A stretch of 64,000 nucleotides of DNA from Opitutaceae bacterium (lineage in GTDB: Bacteria; Verrucomicrobiota; Verrucomicrobiia; Opitutales; Opitutaceae), in the NCBI GenBank assembly GCA_015075305.1, contig JABTUS010000003.1, positions 186,001-250,000 of the forward strand, written 5' to 3'. The notes under the pieces are model-generated. The model ran no database searches. It worked only from the letters and a program-made list of their open reading frames with translations, and was not told the DNA's origin. The position numbers and the translations under genes were made by a program. Positions 26,730-34,194 of the stretch are shown here, one piece after another. Each line of letters begins with the position of its first letter. Position 1 is the stretch's first letter.

Positions 26730-27005
26730 ATGAAGTTCATCTTTCTCACCGGCGGATTTGCCGGATTCGTCATCACCGCCGCCACCGGATTCCTGGCTGA
26801 CCGCGCACCGGACCTGGTGCTCAGGGACGCCGCCATCGGGTGTCTCGCGGGCGCATTGCTCTTCCGCTGGTTCTGGTCGGTCGTGATCAAGGTTTTTGGC
26901 GAGACGATGGAATTGAAACGTCTTGCCGCCGCCGCCGAAGCCGAGGCCCAGGCCGCCGAAAAGGCGGTGCCGGTCAGCGCCGCCGCACCGGCAAAGACGC
27001 GCTGA
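26730..27005 (+). CDS. Small two-helix membrane protein between flhF and fliA
   Basis: 91 residues, family not recognised. Two membrane segments are evident (about 4-22 FIFLTGGFAGFVITAATGF; about 32-55 with AAIGCLAGALLFRWFWSVVI), followed by an Ala/Glu-rich amphipathic C-terminus (about 60-91). It starts 12 bp after flhF and ends 46 bp before fliA, exactly where flhG is encoded in comparable operons. It may be a lineage-specific partner of the degenerate FlhF, but this rests on position alone. Confidence 0.75.
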   Translation: MKFIFLTGGFAGFVITAATGFLADRAPDLVLRDAAIGCLAGALLFRWFWSVVIKVFGETMELKRLAAAAEAEAQAAEKAVPVSAAAPAKTR

Positions 27006-27051
27006 TTCCCTATTTTTCCACCACAACTCCACATCCTGAACGTCAGTCCCC

Positions 27052-27840
27052 ATGAAACACGCCGCAGTCGCCTATGCCCAGCCCGCAGCCGCCGCCAACG
27101 CCTGGCGCGCCTATCAAACCTCCAGCGGTTCCGTCGATGAGAAGGAACTCATCGAACGCTACCTGCCGCTGGTCAGAAATGTCGTCGATCGAATCAAAAT
27201 CAACCTGCCGGCGCATGTCGACGTCGACGATCTCTACAGCGTCGGCGTCACCGGCCTGATCGCCGCCGTCCGCAAGTACGATCCCGAGCAGGGCCACACC
27301 TTCGCGGGTTACGCCAGCACGCGCATCCGCGGCGCCGTGCTCGATGAGCTGAGACGCCTCGACTGGTGTCCGCGCCGCGCGCGTGCGAAGGCAAAGAAGC
27401 TCAAGGAGTCGATCAACGAGCTCGAGCAGAAGCTCGGGCGCGCCGCGAGCGAGGAGGAGGTGCGCGAGTATCTCGGTCTCACGCCGAAGGAATATGCCAA
27501 GTGGATGGAGGAGGCCCGTCCCGTGTGTTTCGTGGCGATCGATCAGACGACCGAAAACGAGGAAAGCGACGGCACTTCACTGCATGAATTGATCGCCGAC
27601 GAGAGCGACGTCTCCATCCGCGACCGCATGGAGAAGGAGGAGCTGATGCAGCTCATGGCCCAGCGCATCGCCGAACTTCCGGAGATTCCCAAGAAGATCA
27701 TTGCGATGTACTATCACCAGAACATGCGGCTCGCGGAAATCGCGGCGGTCTTCAACCTGACCGAGTCCCGCATCTGCCAGATTCACGCTCAGACGGTTAT
27801 TGGGCTGCGAGCCTACCTCAAGCGCGTGCGCGACAAGTGA
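27052..27840 (+). CDS. fliA: Flagellar sigma factor FliA (sigma-28 / SigD)
   Basis: 262 residues. Region 2 is LIERYLPLVRNVVDRIKINLP with DVDDLYSVGVTGLIAAVRKYD and FAGYASTRIRGAVLDELRRLDW; region 3 includes RARAKAKKLKESINELEQKLGR; region 4 is LPEIPKKIIAMYYHQNMRLAE with an HTH (FNLTESRICQIHAQTVIGLR). It directs late flagellar transcription. No FlgM anti-sigma factor is seen in the window. It lies at the end of the operon as sigD does in B. subtilis. Confidence 0.97.
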   Translation: MKHAAVAYAQPAAAANAWRAYQTSSGSVDEKELIERYLPLVRNVVDRIKINLPAHVDVDDLYSVGVTGLIAAVRKYDPEQGHTFAGYASTRIRGAVLDELRRLDWCPRRARAKAKKLKESINELEQKLGRAASEEEVREYLGLTPKEYAKWMEEARPVCFVAIDQTTENEESDGTSLHELIADESDVSIRDRMEKEELMQLMAQRIAELPEIPKKIIAMYYHQNMRLAEIAAVFNLTESRICQIHAQTVIGLRAYLKRVRDK

Positions 27841-28302
27841 GCCGCTGGCGGACCGCAAGTTCGGGATCCAATCAGCGCCTTTTGCTATCGAACGGGAATG
27901 TGCGGACCAGGAGCACACGCACGCGCTCCAAATTGGTTCTTCACGTTTGGTAGTGGGTACCCGAGTGATCTTCCATCCCTCGCGACTCCCCCGATCAACG
28001 ATTTTTGGGGTGGAACAAGGATTTTGAGCAGCCTTTGGGGCGATTTCGACCGAATCCATGCATACCGCTCTGTCACCCTCTGGGTGATTTTTCGTGCGCC
28101 GGGAAGGTCTTAAAGAGGAATACCTTGGCCTGGGCGCCCATTTGCTGGCGAAGCCGGCAGGGAGTCCTGATTGACTCTGGAGGACCGGCCGAATCAATGG
28201 CTTCGCGCACATGAGATTCGGACTTCATTTAGGTGAATTGGATGGTAAATTTGGCCAAACTTTGGAAGATTTCCCCTTGAAGCGCCAAGCGCGTTGCCTG
28301 AC
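27841..28302. other. Intergenic region at the left edge of the inserted island
   Basis: 462 bases without a supported gene. It includes the left 25-bp direct repeat (27935-27959). Base composition drops (for example catttaggtgaattggatggtaaatttgg near 28226-28255) relative to the flagellar genes, consistent with foreign sequence. No transposase or integrase frame is recognisable. Confidence 0.6.
27935..27959 (+). repeat. 25-bp direct repeat, left copy
   Basis: The sequence starts GGTTCTTCACGTTTGGT and ends GTGGGTA. It matches the copy at 30092-30116 in 24 of 25 positions, same orientation (the single difference is A versus T at the 18th base). It flanks the foreign segment between fliA and motA. 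It could be a target-site/attachment duplication or paired ends of two elements. Confidence 0.85.
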
Positions 28303-28499
28303 ATGAACCAAGCTGAAAATCCTCACGCTGGATGAAGTGGCGGACTACCTCAAGGCGGGGAATAAGACCGTGTACCGACTGGCCCAGCAGGGGGAGATAC
28401 CGGGATTCAAGCTGGGCGGCACCTGGCGGTTTCGTCGCAGCGAGTTGCGAGCGCTGGATTGCCGAACAGATAGGCGAGAAAACGCAAGACAAGACATGA
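28303..28499 (+). pseudogene. Excisionase/MerR-like helix-turn-helix DNA-binding protein, frameshifted remnant
   Basis: The middle reads TLDEVADYLKAGNKTVYRLA then GEIPGFKLGGTWRFRRSEL, a classic excisionase-family HTH (residues bind DNA through the YRLA helix and RFRRSEL wing). The ATG at 28303 (MNQ) is separated from this frame by one extra base, and near 28450 a second extra base hides the family C-terminus RWIAEQIGEKTQDKT, which ends at TGA 28497-28499. Both breaks are single-base insertions relative to a sensible ancestor. The intact parent would be about 65 residues. Confidence 0.75.
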
Positions 28500-28557
28500 G
28501 CGCACCGCAGAACAGCAGCGGCCAGGCAGCCTTGCCCAGAGGGATGTCCGCTAGCCC

Positions 28558-29694
28558 ATGAACGCCGTAGAAATCGAACAGGCCATCACCGACCTCGCGG
28601 AGCAGCCCTTCGACCGCGCGGAGTTCCCCTACGCCTACGCCGACTGGCTGGCCGAGCTGAAAGCGCAGATCCATGACGCTCAGCAACGCGCAGCGCAAGC
28701 GCTCAATCTTGAGTTGGTGGTGCTGTATTGGAGAATCGGCAATGCCATCCTGGAGCGACAAGACCGGCAGGGGTGGGGCGCAAAGGTCGTCGACCGTTTG
28801 TCGCAGGACTTGCGCTCGGCCTTTCCGGAGATGCAGGGGTTTTCGGTTCGCAACCTGAAGTACATGCGGGCTTTCGCCCTGGGTTGGCCGGATCTGCCAT
28901 TTGTGCAGCAGGTGTTGCACAAATTGCCCTGGGGTCACAACCTGGTTTTGCTGGACAAGCTGCCCGGCCCGCAAACCCGCAAGTGGTACGCCGCCCAGGC
29001 CATCGAGCACAACTGGTCGCGCAATGTGCTGGTGATGCAGATTGAGGCCCGCTTGCTGGAGCGCAGTGGCAAGGCTGCCACCAACTTCGAGCTGACCTTG
29101 CCGAAGCCGCAGTCCGATCTGGCGCGCGAATCGCTGAAAGACCCGTACCGCTTCGACTTTCTCGGCCTGACCGAACAGGCGCAGGAGCGCGCGGTGGAGG
29201 GTGCGCTGGTCAAACACGTCACCGAATTCCTGCTGGAGCTGGGCGCCGGCTTCGCCTTCGTGGGGCGGCAGGTGTTGCTGGACGTGGGCGGCGATGAATT
29301 CTTCATCGATCTGCTGTTCTATCACCTGAAACTGCGCTGCTATGTGGTCGTCGAGCTGAAGGGCGGGAAGTTCCAGCCCGAGCACCTGGGCCAACTGAGC
29401 TTCTACCTGACGGCGGTGGATGAGCAGGTCAGGCACCCGCAGGACAACCCGACCATCGGCCTGCTGTTGTGCAAGAGCAAGAACAAGGTGGTGGCCGAAT
29501 ACGCACTGCGCCAGAACACGCATCCTCCACATCCCGAACGTCAATTCGCGCGAGAGCACGAAGGACAAGATGCGCGAGGTGGAACACATCATCGAGGCGC
29601 TGGGAGAGTGGCAGGGGATCGATGTGGCCACGGGCTTCCAGCTCGTCAAGCGACCGGATGGTCGCGTGCTGCGCATCGCCGATCTGGTCGATGA
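28558..29694 (+). CDS. Chimeric DUF1016 (YhcG/PDDEXK-type) nuclease protein
   Basis: 378 residues by open frame, of three origins. Residues 1 to about 26 (MNAVEIEQAITDLAEQPFDR) look like the start of a class I DNA methyltransferase found in restriction operons. Residues about 27-318 are a DUF1016 protein: an N-terminal domain (LELVVLYWRIGNAILERQD, QGFSVRNLKYMRAFA) and a C-terminal PDDEXK-like nuclease region (FVGRQVLLDVGGDEFFIDLLFYH, LRCYVVVELKGGKFQPEHLGQL). After Arg318 the frame runs out of register into helicase-coding DNA, giving a junk tail to residue 378. The natural DUF1016 C-terminus is missing. The catalytic-type residues remain, so partial activity is conceivable. Confidence 0.8.
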   Translation: MNAVEIEQAITDLAEQPFDRAEFPYAYADWLAELKAQIHDAQQRAAQALNLELVVLYWRIGNAILERQDRQGWGAKVVDRLSQDLRSAFPEMQGFSVRNLKYMRAFALGWPDLPFVQQVLHKLPWGHNLVLLDKLPGPQTRKWYAAQAIEHNWSRNVLVMQIEARLLERSGKAATNFELTLPKPQSDLARESLKDPYRFDFLGLTEQAQERAVEGALVKHVTEFLLELGAGFAFVGRQVLLDVGGDEFFIDLLFYHLKLRCYVVVELKGGKFQPEHLGQLSFYLTAVDEQVRHPQDNPTIGLLLCKSKNKVVAEYALRQNTHPPHPERQFAREHEGQDARGGTHHRGAGRVAGDRCGHGLPARQATGWSRAAHRRSGR

Positions 29695-30079
29695 CGATGA
29701 CTCGAAGCGGGACCGTGTGTCCGCCGCGCTCAAGGACCCGGCGCAGAAGAACAACCGCGACCATGTGGACATCATCATCGCGCTGGGCATGGCGAAAGAG
29801 GGCTTCGACTGGATCTGGTGCGAACACGCCCTGACCGTGGGCTATCGCGCGAGCCTGACCGAGATCGTGCAGATCATCGGCCGGGCCACCCGTGATGCGC
29901 CCGGCAAGACCCGGGCGCGGTTCACCAACCTGATCGCCGAGCCGGACGCGGCCGAGGAAGCCGTCACCGAGGCCGTCAACGATACCTTGAAGGCCATCGC
30001 GGCGAGCCTGCTGATGGAGCAGGTGCTTACTGGGTACATCTACGATCCCAAAGCTGCAAAGCTTGTGACGGTGAGATAG
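29519..30079 (+). pseudogene. C-terminal remnant of a DEAD/DEAH-type (type III R-like) helicase
   Basis: In a frame +1 to the DUF1016 gene, the DNA reads ILHIPNVNSRESTKDKMREV and continues without a stop to 30079. Helicase C-domain features include HVDIIIALGMAKEGFDW, HALTVGYRASLTEIVQIIG and the motif VI arginine segment QIIGRATRDAPGKTRARF. The N-terminal ATPase half is missing. The join to DUF1016 sequence at about 29510-29521 looks like a deletion that fused two genes of one operon. It has no start codon of its own. Confidence 0.75.
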
Positions 30080-30091
30080 CTTGGAAAAATG

Positions 30092-30116
30092 GGTTCTTCA
30101 CGTTTGGTTGTGGGTA
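30092..30116 (+). repeat. 25-bp direct repeat, right copy
   Basis: It begins GGTTCTTCACGTTTGGT and ends GTGGGTA, 24/25 identical and in the same orientation as 27935-27959. It lies 13 bases after the helicase remnant stop and marks the right edge of the island. Confidence 0.85.
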
Positions 30117-30208
30117 AGGGTCTGGGCGGTTAGCCCCATGCCCCCCACCTTCTACCGCGCAATCATCGTGATTGTCGCTAAATGAACAGTATTGGGGTTA
30201 GGGTGGCT

Positions 30209-30224
30209 GGGAACGCTTTTTGCC
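30209..30224 (+). promoter_or_regulatory. Weak sigma-54-like site upstream of motA
   Basis: GGGAACGCTTTTTGCC keeps GG/GC spacing with mismatches at three of the twelve defined positions of TGGCACG-N4-TTGCA. The predicted start (about 30235) leaves a leader of about 108 bases before motA, unlike the tight layout of the other four sites, so this may be chance. Confidence 0.3.
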
Positions 30225-30342
30225 GAAACTTGAGGGGAAACTTCAGCGATTTATGGGGTATGCCATAGACATGAAACGAGGGATCGTCCCGGTGCCGGAT
30301 TAAAGAGTCCACCCCATCGGGCCGTTAACGTCACCCAGAAAC

Positions 30343-31206
30343 ATGCTCATTCTGATCGGCAGTTTTATCGTTGTCGCCTCGACACTCGGCGGCTTCATGC
30401 TCGCTGGCGGCAACCCGCTGGTGTTGCTGCATGTATCGGAGTTCGTGGTGATTCTGGGAGTGGCGGCCGGCATTCTGGTGATCGCGAGTCCGGCCACCGT
30501 GATGAAGGAGATGGTCCACAAGGTCCAGCTGGCCGCCTTCGGCAAGGGCGTGGGCAGGGCGGAGTATTTCGATCTGCTGAAGATGCTCTACGAGATCTTC
30601 ATGGTGGGTCGCCGAAACGGCCTGATCGCCCTCGAGGAGCATGTGATGAATCCGTCACAGAGCGCGATTTTCAAGAAGTACCCGGGAATCACAGCCAACA
30701 AGGAGAGGATGGATTTCCTCATCAATGGCATCAAGCCGGTGATCGACGGAAAAATAAAGCCCGACCAGCTCGAGGAGCTCATGTCCGCCGAGATGAATGC
30801 GAAGGCCGAGGAGAGCGATCATCCGGTGCATCTGCTGCAGATGGTCGGTGATTCACTGCCCGCGATCGGAATTGTCGCGGCGGTGCTGGGCATCATCAAC
30901 ACCATGAGCGCGATTGCCGAGGGCCCCGAGGCTGTCGGCGAGAAGGTCGCCGCGGCGCTCACGGGCACGCTGCTCGGCATCTTCGTCGCCTACGGATTCG
31001 TGCTCCCGCTCTCGAACCGCATCCGGTTCATGAATCAGACGGACGGCCAGTACCTGCGCTGCATTCTGGTGGCGGTCGCAAGTTTTGCGAAGGGCCTCGC
31101 GCCGCTGACCGCGGTGGAGATTGCGCGCCGCTCGCTCGACAGCGCGGTTCAGCCGGGTGGCGAGGAACTCGAATCAACCCTCAAGGGAATGCCCGCGGGC
31201 CGATAG
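30343..31206 (+). CDS. motA: Flagellar stator protein MotA
   Basis: 287 residues with four membrane segments: about 2-20, 28-50, 165-190 (LPAIGIVAAVLGIINTM) and 200-222 (AALTGTLLGIFVAYGFVLPL). The cytoplasmic loop (about 55-160) holds the charged region that meets FliG; the conserved RRNGLIALEEHV and the Pro-containing DSLPAIGIVAAVLG block of proton-type MotA are present. Forms the ion channel with MotB encoded 29 bp downstream. The leader lacks a Shine-Dalgarno. Confidence 0.96.
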   Translation: MLILIGSFIVVASTLGGFMLAGGNPLVLLHVSEFVVILGVAAGILVIASPATVMKEMVHKVQLAAFGKGVGRAEYFDLLKMLYEIFMVGRRNGLIALEEHVMNPSQSAIFKKYPGITANKERMDFLINGIKPVIDGKIKPDQLEELMSAEMNAKAEESDHPVHLLQMVGDSLPAIGIVAAVLGIINTMSAIAEGPEAVGEKVAAALTGTLLGIFVAYGFVLPLSNRIRFMNQTDGQYLRCILVAVASFAKGLAPLTAVEIARRSLDSAVQPGGEELESTLKGMPAGR

Positions 31207-31235
31207 GCCGCCTGCGAAACACAGCTCGCACGATC

Positions 31236-32021
31236 ATGGCAAAAGGAGGTGCATGGAAGGTGGCCTATGCGGACTTCGTCACCGCGATGATGGCCTTGTT
31301 CATGGTCCTGTGGATCTCGTCCCAGGACAAGGAGGTGCTCGTCGCCACCTCGCGCTATTTCCAGCAGCCGTTCAAGTCGCCGCTCACGGCAAACGCCGGC
31401 GTTCTCAATCTCGATGGGAAGAGCGCATCGGAGCCCTCCTCGAGCTCGAGCAAGGCCGACAGTTCCCAGAAGGGCGGGGAACCCCAGACCGATCCGAAGG
31501 CCGTCAACCTCCAGTTTCTCAATTCGCTCGCGAAGGACTTCTACCGCCTGCTTCACATGGATCAGGATTTGAAGGACAAACCCATCGACATCCAGGTGAC
31601 GAGCGACGGCCTGCGCATCTCGCTTTTCGATCGCGCGCGCAAACCGCTCTTTGTTGAAAACACGGCGGAGTTCACGGAATGGGGGCGCTTCGTCATGCAG
31701 AACCTCGCGTGGATGATCGATCGCCACAAGTTTTCCGTCGTTATCGAAGGCCATACCCGCACGGGACTGGAGCTCAAGAAGCCCGACTACACGGCTTGGG
31801 AGCTTTCGGCCGATCGGGCGAACTCCGCGCGGCGAAGCCTCACGTACTATGCGGTTGATCCGAGTCTGATCGCGAGGGTGACCGGCTATTCGGACACCCG
31901 CCCCATGCCGCTTGAACCGCCGGAGTCGGAAACCAACCAGCGCGTCACCATCAGTTTGTCCCTGGCCAAGCGCGAGGCCCGGCCACAAGGAGCTGCTCCC
32001 GTCGCAACACTGCACCCATGA
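31236..32021 (+). CDS. motB: Flagellar stator protein MotB
   Basis: 261 residues. The single membrane helix is at the very N-terminus (WKVAYADFVTAMMALFMVLWI, about 7-27) and includes the ion-binding Asp13. A Ser-rich linker (about 62-85) follows, then an OmpA-like peptidoglycan-binding domain (about 120-250: FSVVIEGHTRTG, LSADRANSARRSL, and NQRVTISLSL). It anchors the stator to peptidoglycan. The cytoplasmic N-terminus is shorter than in E. coli MotB. The stop overlaps the next start (ATGA). Confidence 0.96.
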   Translation: MAKGGAWKVAYADFVTAMMALFMVLWISSQDKEVLVATSRYFQQPFKSPLTANAGVLNLDGKSASEPSSSSSKADSSQKGGEPQTDPKAVNLQFLNSLAKDFYRLLHMDQDLKDKPIDIQVTSDGLRISLFDRARKPLFVENTAEFTEWGRFVMQNLAWMIDRHKFSVVIEGHTRTGLELKKPDYTAWELSADRANSARRSLTYYAVDPSLIARVTGYSDTRPMPLEPPESETNQRVTISLSLAKREARPQGAAPVATLHP

Positions 32022-32272
32022 AACCCTTTCTAAGCGGAAGAACTTCAACCGGCACACCGGCCCTGCGTCCGACCGCGGACGGAAGTGATGCCGGGCTCGC
32101 CGGCATTCCGTCGCTCGCTGCTCAGCCCGGACTCAAATCCGGGGCGGCCGCGCATCAGCACGGTCCGAGCATCGAGTGCGTGAAGCAAGGGGACAAGGTG
32201 GTTCGCATGATCATCACCTGCTCCTGCGGGGAAAAGATCGAGGTGGAGTGCCTCTACCCAGCCGCCGGTTGA
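32018..32272 (+). CDS. Small Cys-motif protein coupled to motB
   Basis: 84 residues, not recognised. The first 50 residues are Pro/Gly/Ser-rich; the C-terminal 35 form a compact motif with four Cys/near-Cys positions, IECVKQGDKVVRMIITCSCGEKIEVECLYP (read in two parts: IECVKQ and CSCGEKIEVEC), which looks like a small zinc-ribbon or metal-binding knuckle. Its ATG overlaps the motB TGA by 4 bases, so it is made with the stator. Function unknown. Confidence 0.7.
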   Translation: MKPFLSGRTSTGTPALRPTADGSDAGLAGIPSLAAQPGLKSGAAAHQHGPSIECVKQGDKVVRMIITCSCGEKIEVECLYPAAG

Positions 32273-32326
32273 CCAACGGGTGAGACCGGTGTGAAGGGAG
32301 ACTTTCACGCGGGTGCGTAAAGGCAT

Positions 32327-32353
32327 GGAAATCCGCAGACGGCGCGGATTTCC
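32327..32353 (+). terminator. Hairpin after the motAB operon
   Basis: A perfect 10-bp inverted repeat, GGAAATCCGC (32327-32336) and GCGGATTTCC (32344-32353), with a 7-base loop, lies 55 bases after the small ORF stop. No U-tract follows, so intrinsic termination is uncertain. It may be part of a degenerate ATCCGCAGA-type repeat that continues to about 32415. No gene is seen in 32273-32553. Confidence 0.4.
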
Positions 32354-32553
32354 GCAGATTGAGATGGCAGGTCTGCGTCCGAGAACCTGCGTTAATCGGT
32401 GTAATCTGCGGATGCGCTTCGCGGGAACAGGAACGTACTTTCCCATCAACCTTTCGGCAGGGTCACCGGCAAAACCTGCCGCATGCTGCCAAACTGCGGT
32501 TTTGCCCGGATCGAGGATTGGTCAATCAGTTGTCAGACCGTCAGTTACGCATC

Positions 32554-32569
32554 TGGCATTCCAGCTGCT
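32554..32569 (+). promoter_or_regulatory. Sigma-54-like promoter of the flgF operon
   Basis: TGGCATTCCAGCTGCT has the invariant GG and GC at -24/-12 spacing, with mismatches in the flanking bases. The predicted start is about 32580, 5 bases upstream of the flgF ATG at 32585. It shares the near-leaderless geometry of the flgB, flhB and flhF sites. Confidence 0.65.
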
Positions 32570-32584
32570 TGTTGTGTGCCACCC

Positions 32585-33328
32585 ATGAATGTAGGCATGT
32601 ATCAAAGCGCTGCGTCACTATCCGCTCTCGAGCGCTGGCAGGACGCGGTTACCCAGAACATTACCTCGAATCAGGTCGCCGGGTTCAAGAAGCGCACGGT
32701 CAACTTTTCAACCGTCTCTGCGGGTGAACTGGAGATGGGTGACGGCAAGGTCGGGGACAGTCGTGGGCAGCCGATGTACTTTCCGCGGGCCTCCTATGGG
32801 ATCAACTTCTCAATGGGCGAGACGCAGCCGACGCGCCGCGAACTCGACGTTGCGCTTCAGAGCGACGGCTTTTTCGAAGTGCAGCTTGAGGATGGACAGC
32901 GCGGATACACGCGGGCGGGCGAGCTGCGCATCCGTCCCGATCGCACCCTGGTCACAGCGCAGGACACGCCCATTCTCAGCGATGCGGGTGCGCCGATCCA
33001 GTTGCTCCCGGGTGGAGGGCCCGTTGTGATCAACGCCGATGGCACCATAGTCCAGAACAACACCCAGCTTGGCCGGTTGAGCGTCGTGAAATTTGCGGAC
33101 AACAGCCGGCTGCGTCCGATGTCCGCGGGAGTCTTCCTCAGCGGGGGCATGAACTCCCAGCCGGTTGAGCGTCCGGAAATCCTCCAGGGATACCTCGAGG
33201 GAGCCAACACGGCGCCGCTCCGCGAGATGGTGGACCTCGTCAACATCGCCCGCGCCTACGAGGCCAACCAGAAGCTGATCCAGGCCCGCGATGATGCGCT
33301 CGCCAAGACGATCCAGAGCCTGGGCTGA
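32585..33328 (+). CDS. flgF: Flagellar rod protein FlgF
   Basis: 247 residues from ATG 32585 (MNVGMYQSAASLSALERWQD); upstream in-frame sequence contains the promoter and is not homologous. The rod signature reads VTQNITSNQVAGFKKRTVNF. The middle domain has DVALQSDGFFEVQ and the C-terminus LREMVDLVNIARAYEANQKLIQ. Proximal rod subunit acting with FlgB, FlgC and FlgG. First gene of the L/P-ring/rod and filament-junction cluster. Confidence 0.93.
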   Translation: MNVGMYQSAASLSALERWQDAVTQNITSNQVAGFKKRTVNFSTVSAGELEMGDGKVGDSRGQPMYFPRASYGINFSMGETQPTRRELDVALQSDGFFEVQLEDGQRGYTRAGELRIRPDRTLVTAQDTPILSDAGAPIQLLPGGGPVVINADGTIVQNNTQLGRLSVVKFADNSRLRPMSAGVFLSGGMNSQPVERPEILQGYLEGANTAPLREMVDLVNIARAYEANQKLIQARDDALAKTIQSLG

Positions 33329-33381
33329 AGCCGCGTATCCAACTTTTAACCACACCGTCCATCCCGACCTGATTCCCCGTC

Positions 33382-34164
33382 ATGAACCTTTCCCTCTACA
33401 GCGCCGCAACCGGAATGGAGGCGCAGCAGCTCAACCTCAACACGATCGCCAACAATCTCGCGAACGTGAACACGCCGGGTTTCAAGCGCAGCAAGATCGA
33501 GTTCCAGGACCTGCTCTACCAGCGCCCGCGCGGCGTCGGCAGCGAGAGCGGCGGCGGCAACCTGGTCCCGACCGGCGTCGAGGTGGGCAACGGCTCGCGC
33601 GTCGCGGCCACCGCAAAGGTCTTCACCCAGGGCCAGGTCAACGCGACGGGCGAGAAGCTCGACGTCGCGATCCAGGGTGACGGCTTCTTCGAGGTGCAGC
33701 GTCCCGACGGCACGATCGCCTACACGCGCGACGGGTCGTTCAAACTCTCCCCGACCGGCCAGGTCACCAACAACGACGGCCTTCCCATCCTCAGCGGATT
33801 CCAGCCGATCCCGGCCGGGGCGACGTCGGTGAACATCTCCGAGGGCGGCGAGGTCACCGTGCAAAGCGCGACGGGCAGCCAGACGTTCCGCCTCACGCTC
33901 ACGCGGTTCGCGAATCCTTCGGGCCTTCGCAGTCTGGGCGGCAATATTTTCGAGGAGACAAGCGCGAGCGGCACTCCGGAAACCGGCCAGCCGGGCGAGC
34001 AGGGCTTCGGCCATGTGCTCCAAGGCTACATCGAGATGTCGAACGTCAACATCGTCGAGGAAATGGTGAACCTCATCGTCGCCCAGCGCGCCTATGAGAT
34101 CAACAGCAAGTCCATCCAGACTTCCGACGAGATGCTCCAGAGCGTCGCGCAGATGAAGCGCTGA
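33382..34164 (+). CDS. flgG: Flagellar distal rod protein FlgG
   Basis: 260 residues, standard length. Signatures: LYSAATGMEAQQLNLNTIAN then NLANVNTPGFKRSKIEFQDL, LDVAIQGDGFFEVQ, and the C-terminal NVNIVEEMVNLIVAQRAYEIN. FlgG makes the distal rod that passes through the P and L rings. Its leader is C/T-rich with no Shine-Dalgarno. Confidence 0.97.
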   Translation: MNLSLYSAATGMEAQQLNLNTIANNLANVNTPGFKRSKIEFQDLLYQRPRGVGSESGGGNLVPTGVEVGNGSRVAATAKVFTQGQVNATGEKLDVAIQGDGFFEVQRPDGTIAYTRDGSFKLSPTGQVTNNDGLPILSGFQPIPAGATSVNISEGGEVTVQSATGSQTFRLTLTRFANPSGLRSLGGNIFEETSASGTPETGQPGEQGFGHVLQGYIEMSNVNIVEEMVNLIVAQRAYEINSKSIQTSDEMLQSVAQMKR

Positions 34165-34194
34165 TTTCCCCCTCACCTTGTTGTCCATGGGCGC

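Larger units (their letters stand above)
27935..30116 (+). mobile_element. Decayed defence/restriction island inserted between fliA and motA
   Basis: A 2.18-kb segment bounded by near-identical 25-bp direct repeats holds an HTH/excisionase-type remnant, a chimeric DUF1016 nuclease gene and an out-of-frame helicase remnant. All three resemble parts of a restriction-modification or defence operon common in Proteobacteria, and codon use and leader style differ from the surrounding flagellar genes. No integrase or transposase is visible, so the mechanism of entry is unknown. Confidence 0.6.

Noticed and set aside
27841-30342. Intact insertion sequence or integrase
   Set aside because: No transposase, integrase or terminal inverted repeats were found between or next to the direct repeats, so only a decayed element can be claimed.
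32313-32480. Coding frame upstream of flgF
   Set aside because: The region holds a hairpin and ATCCGCAGA-type repeats, and the plausible frames overlap the sigma-54 element without matching any protein.
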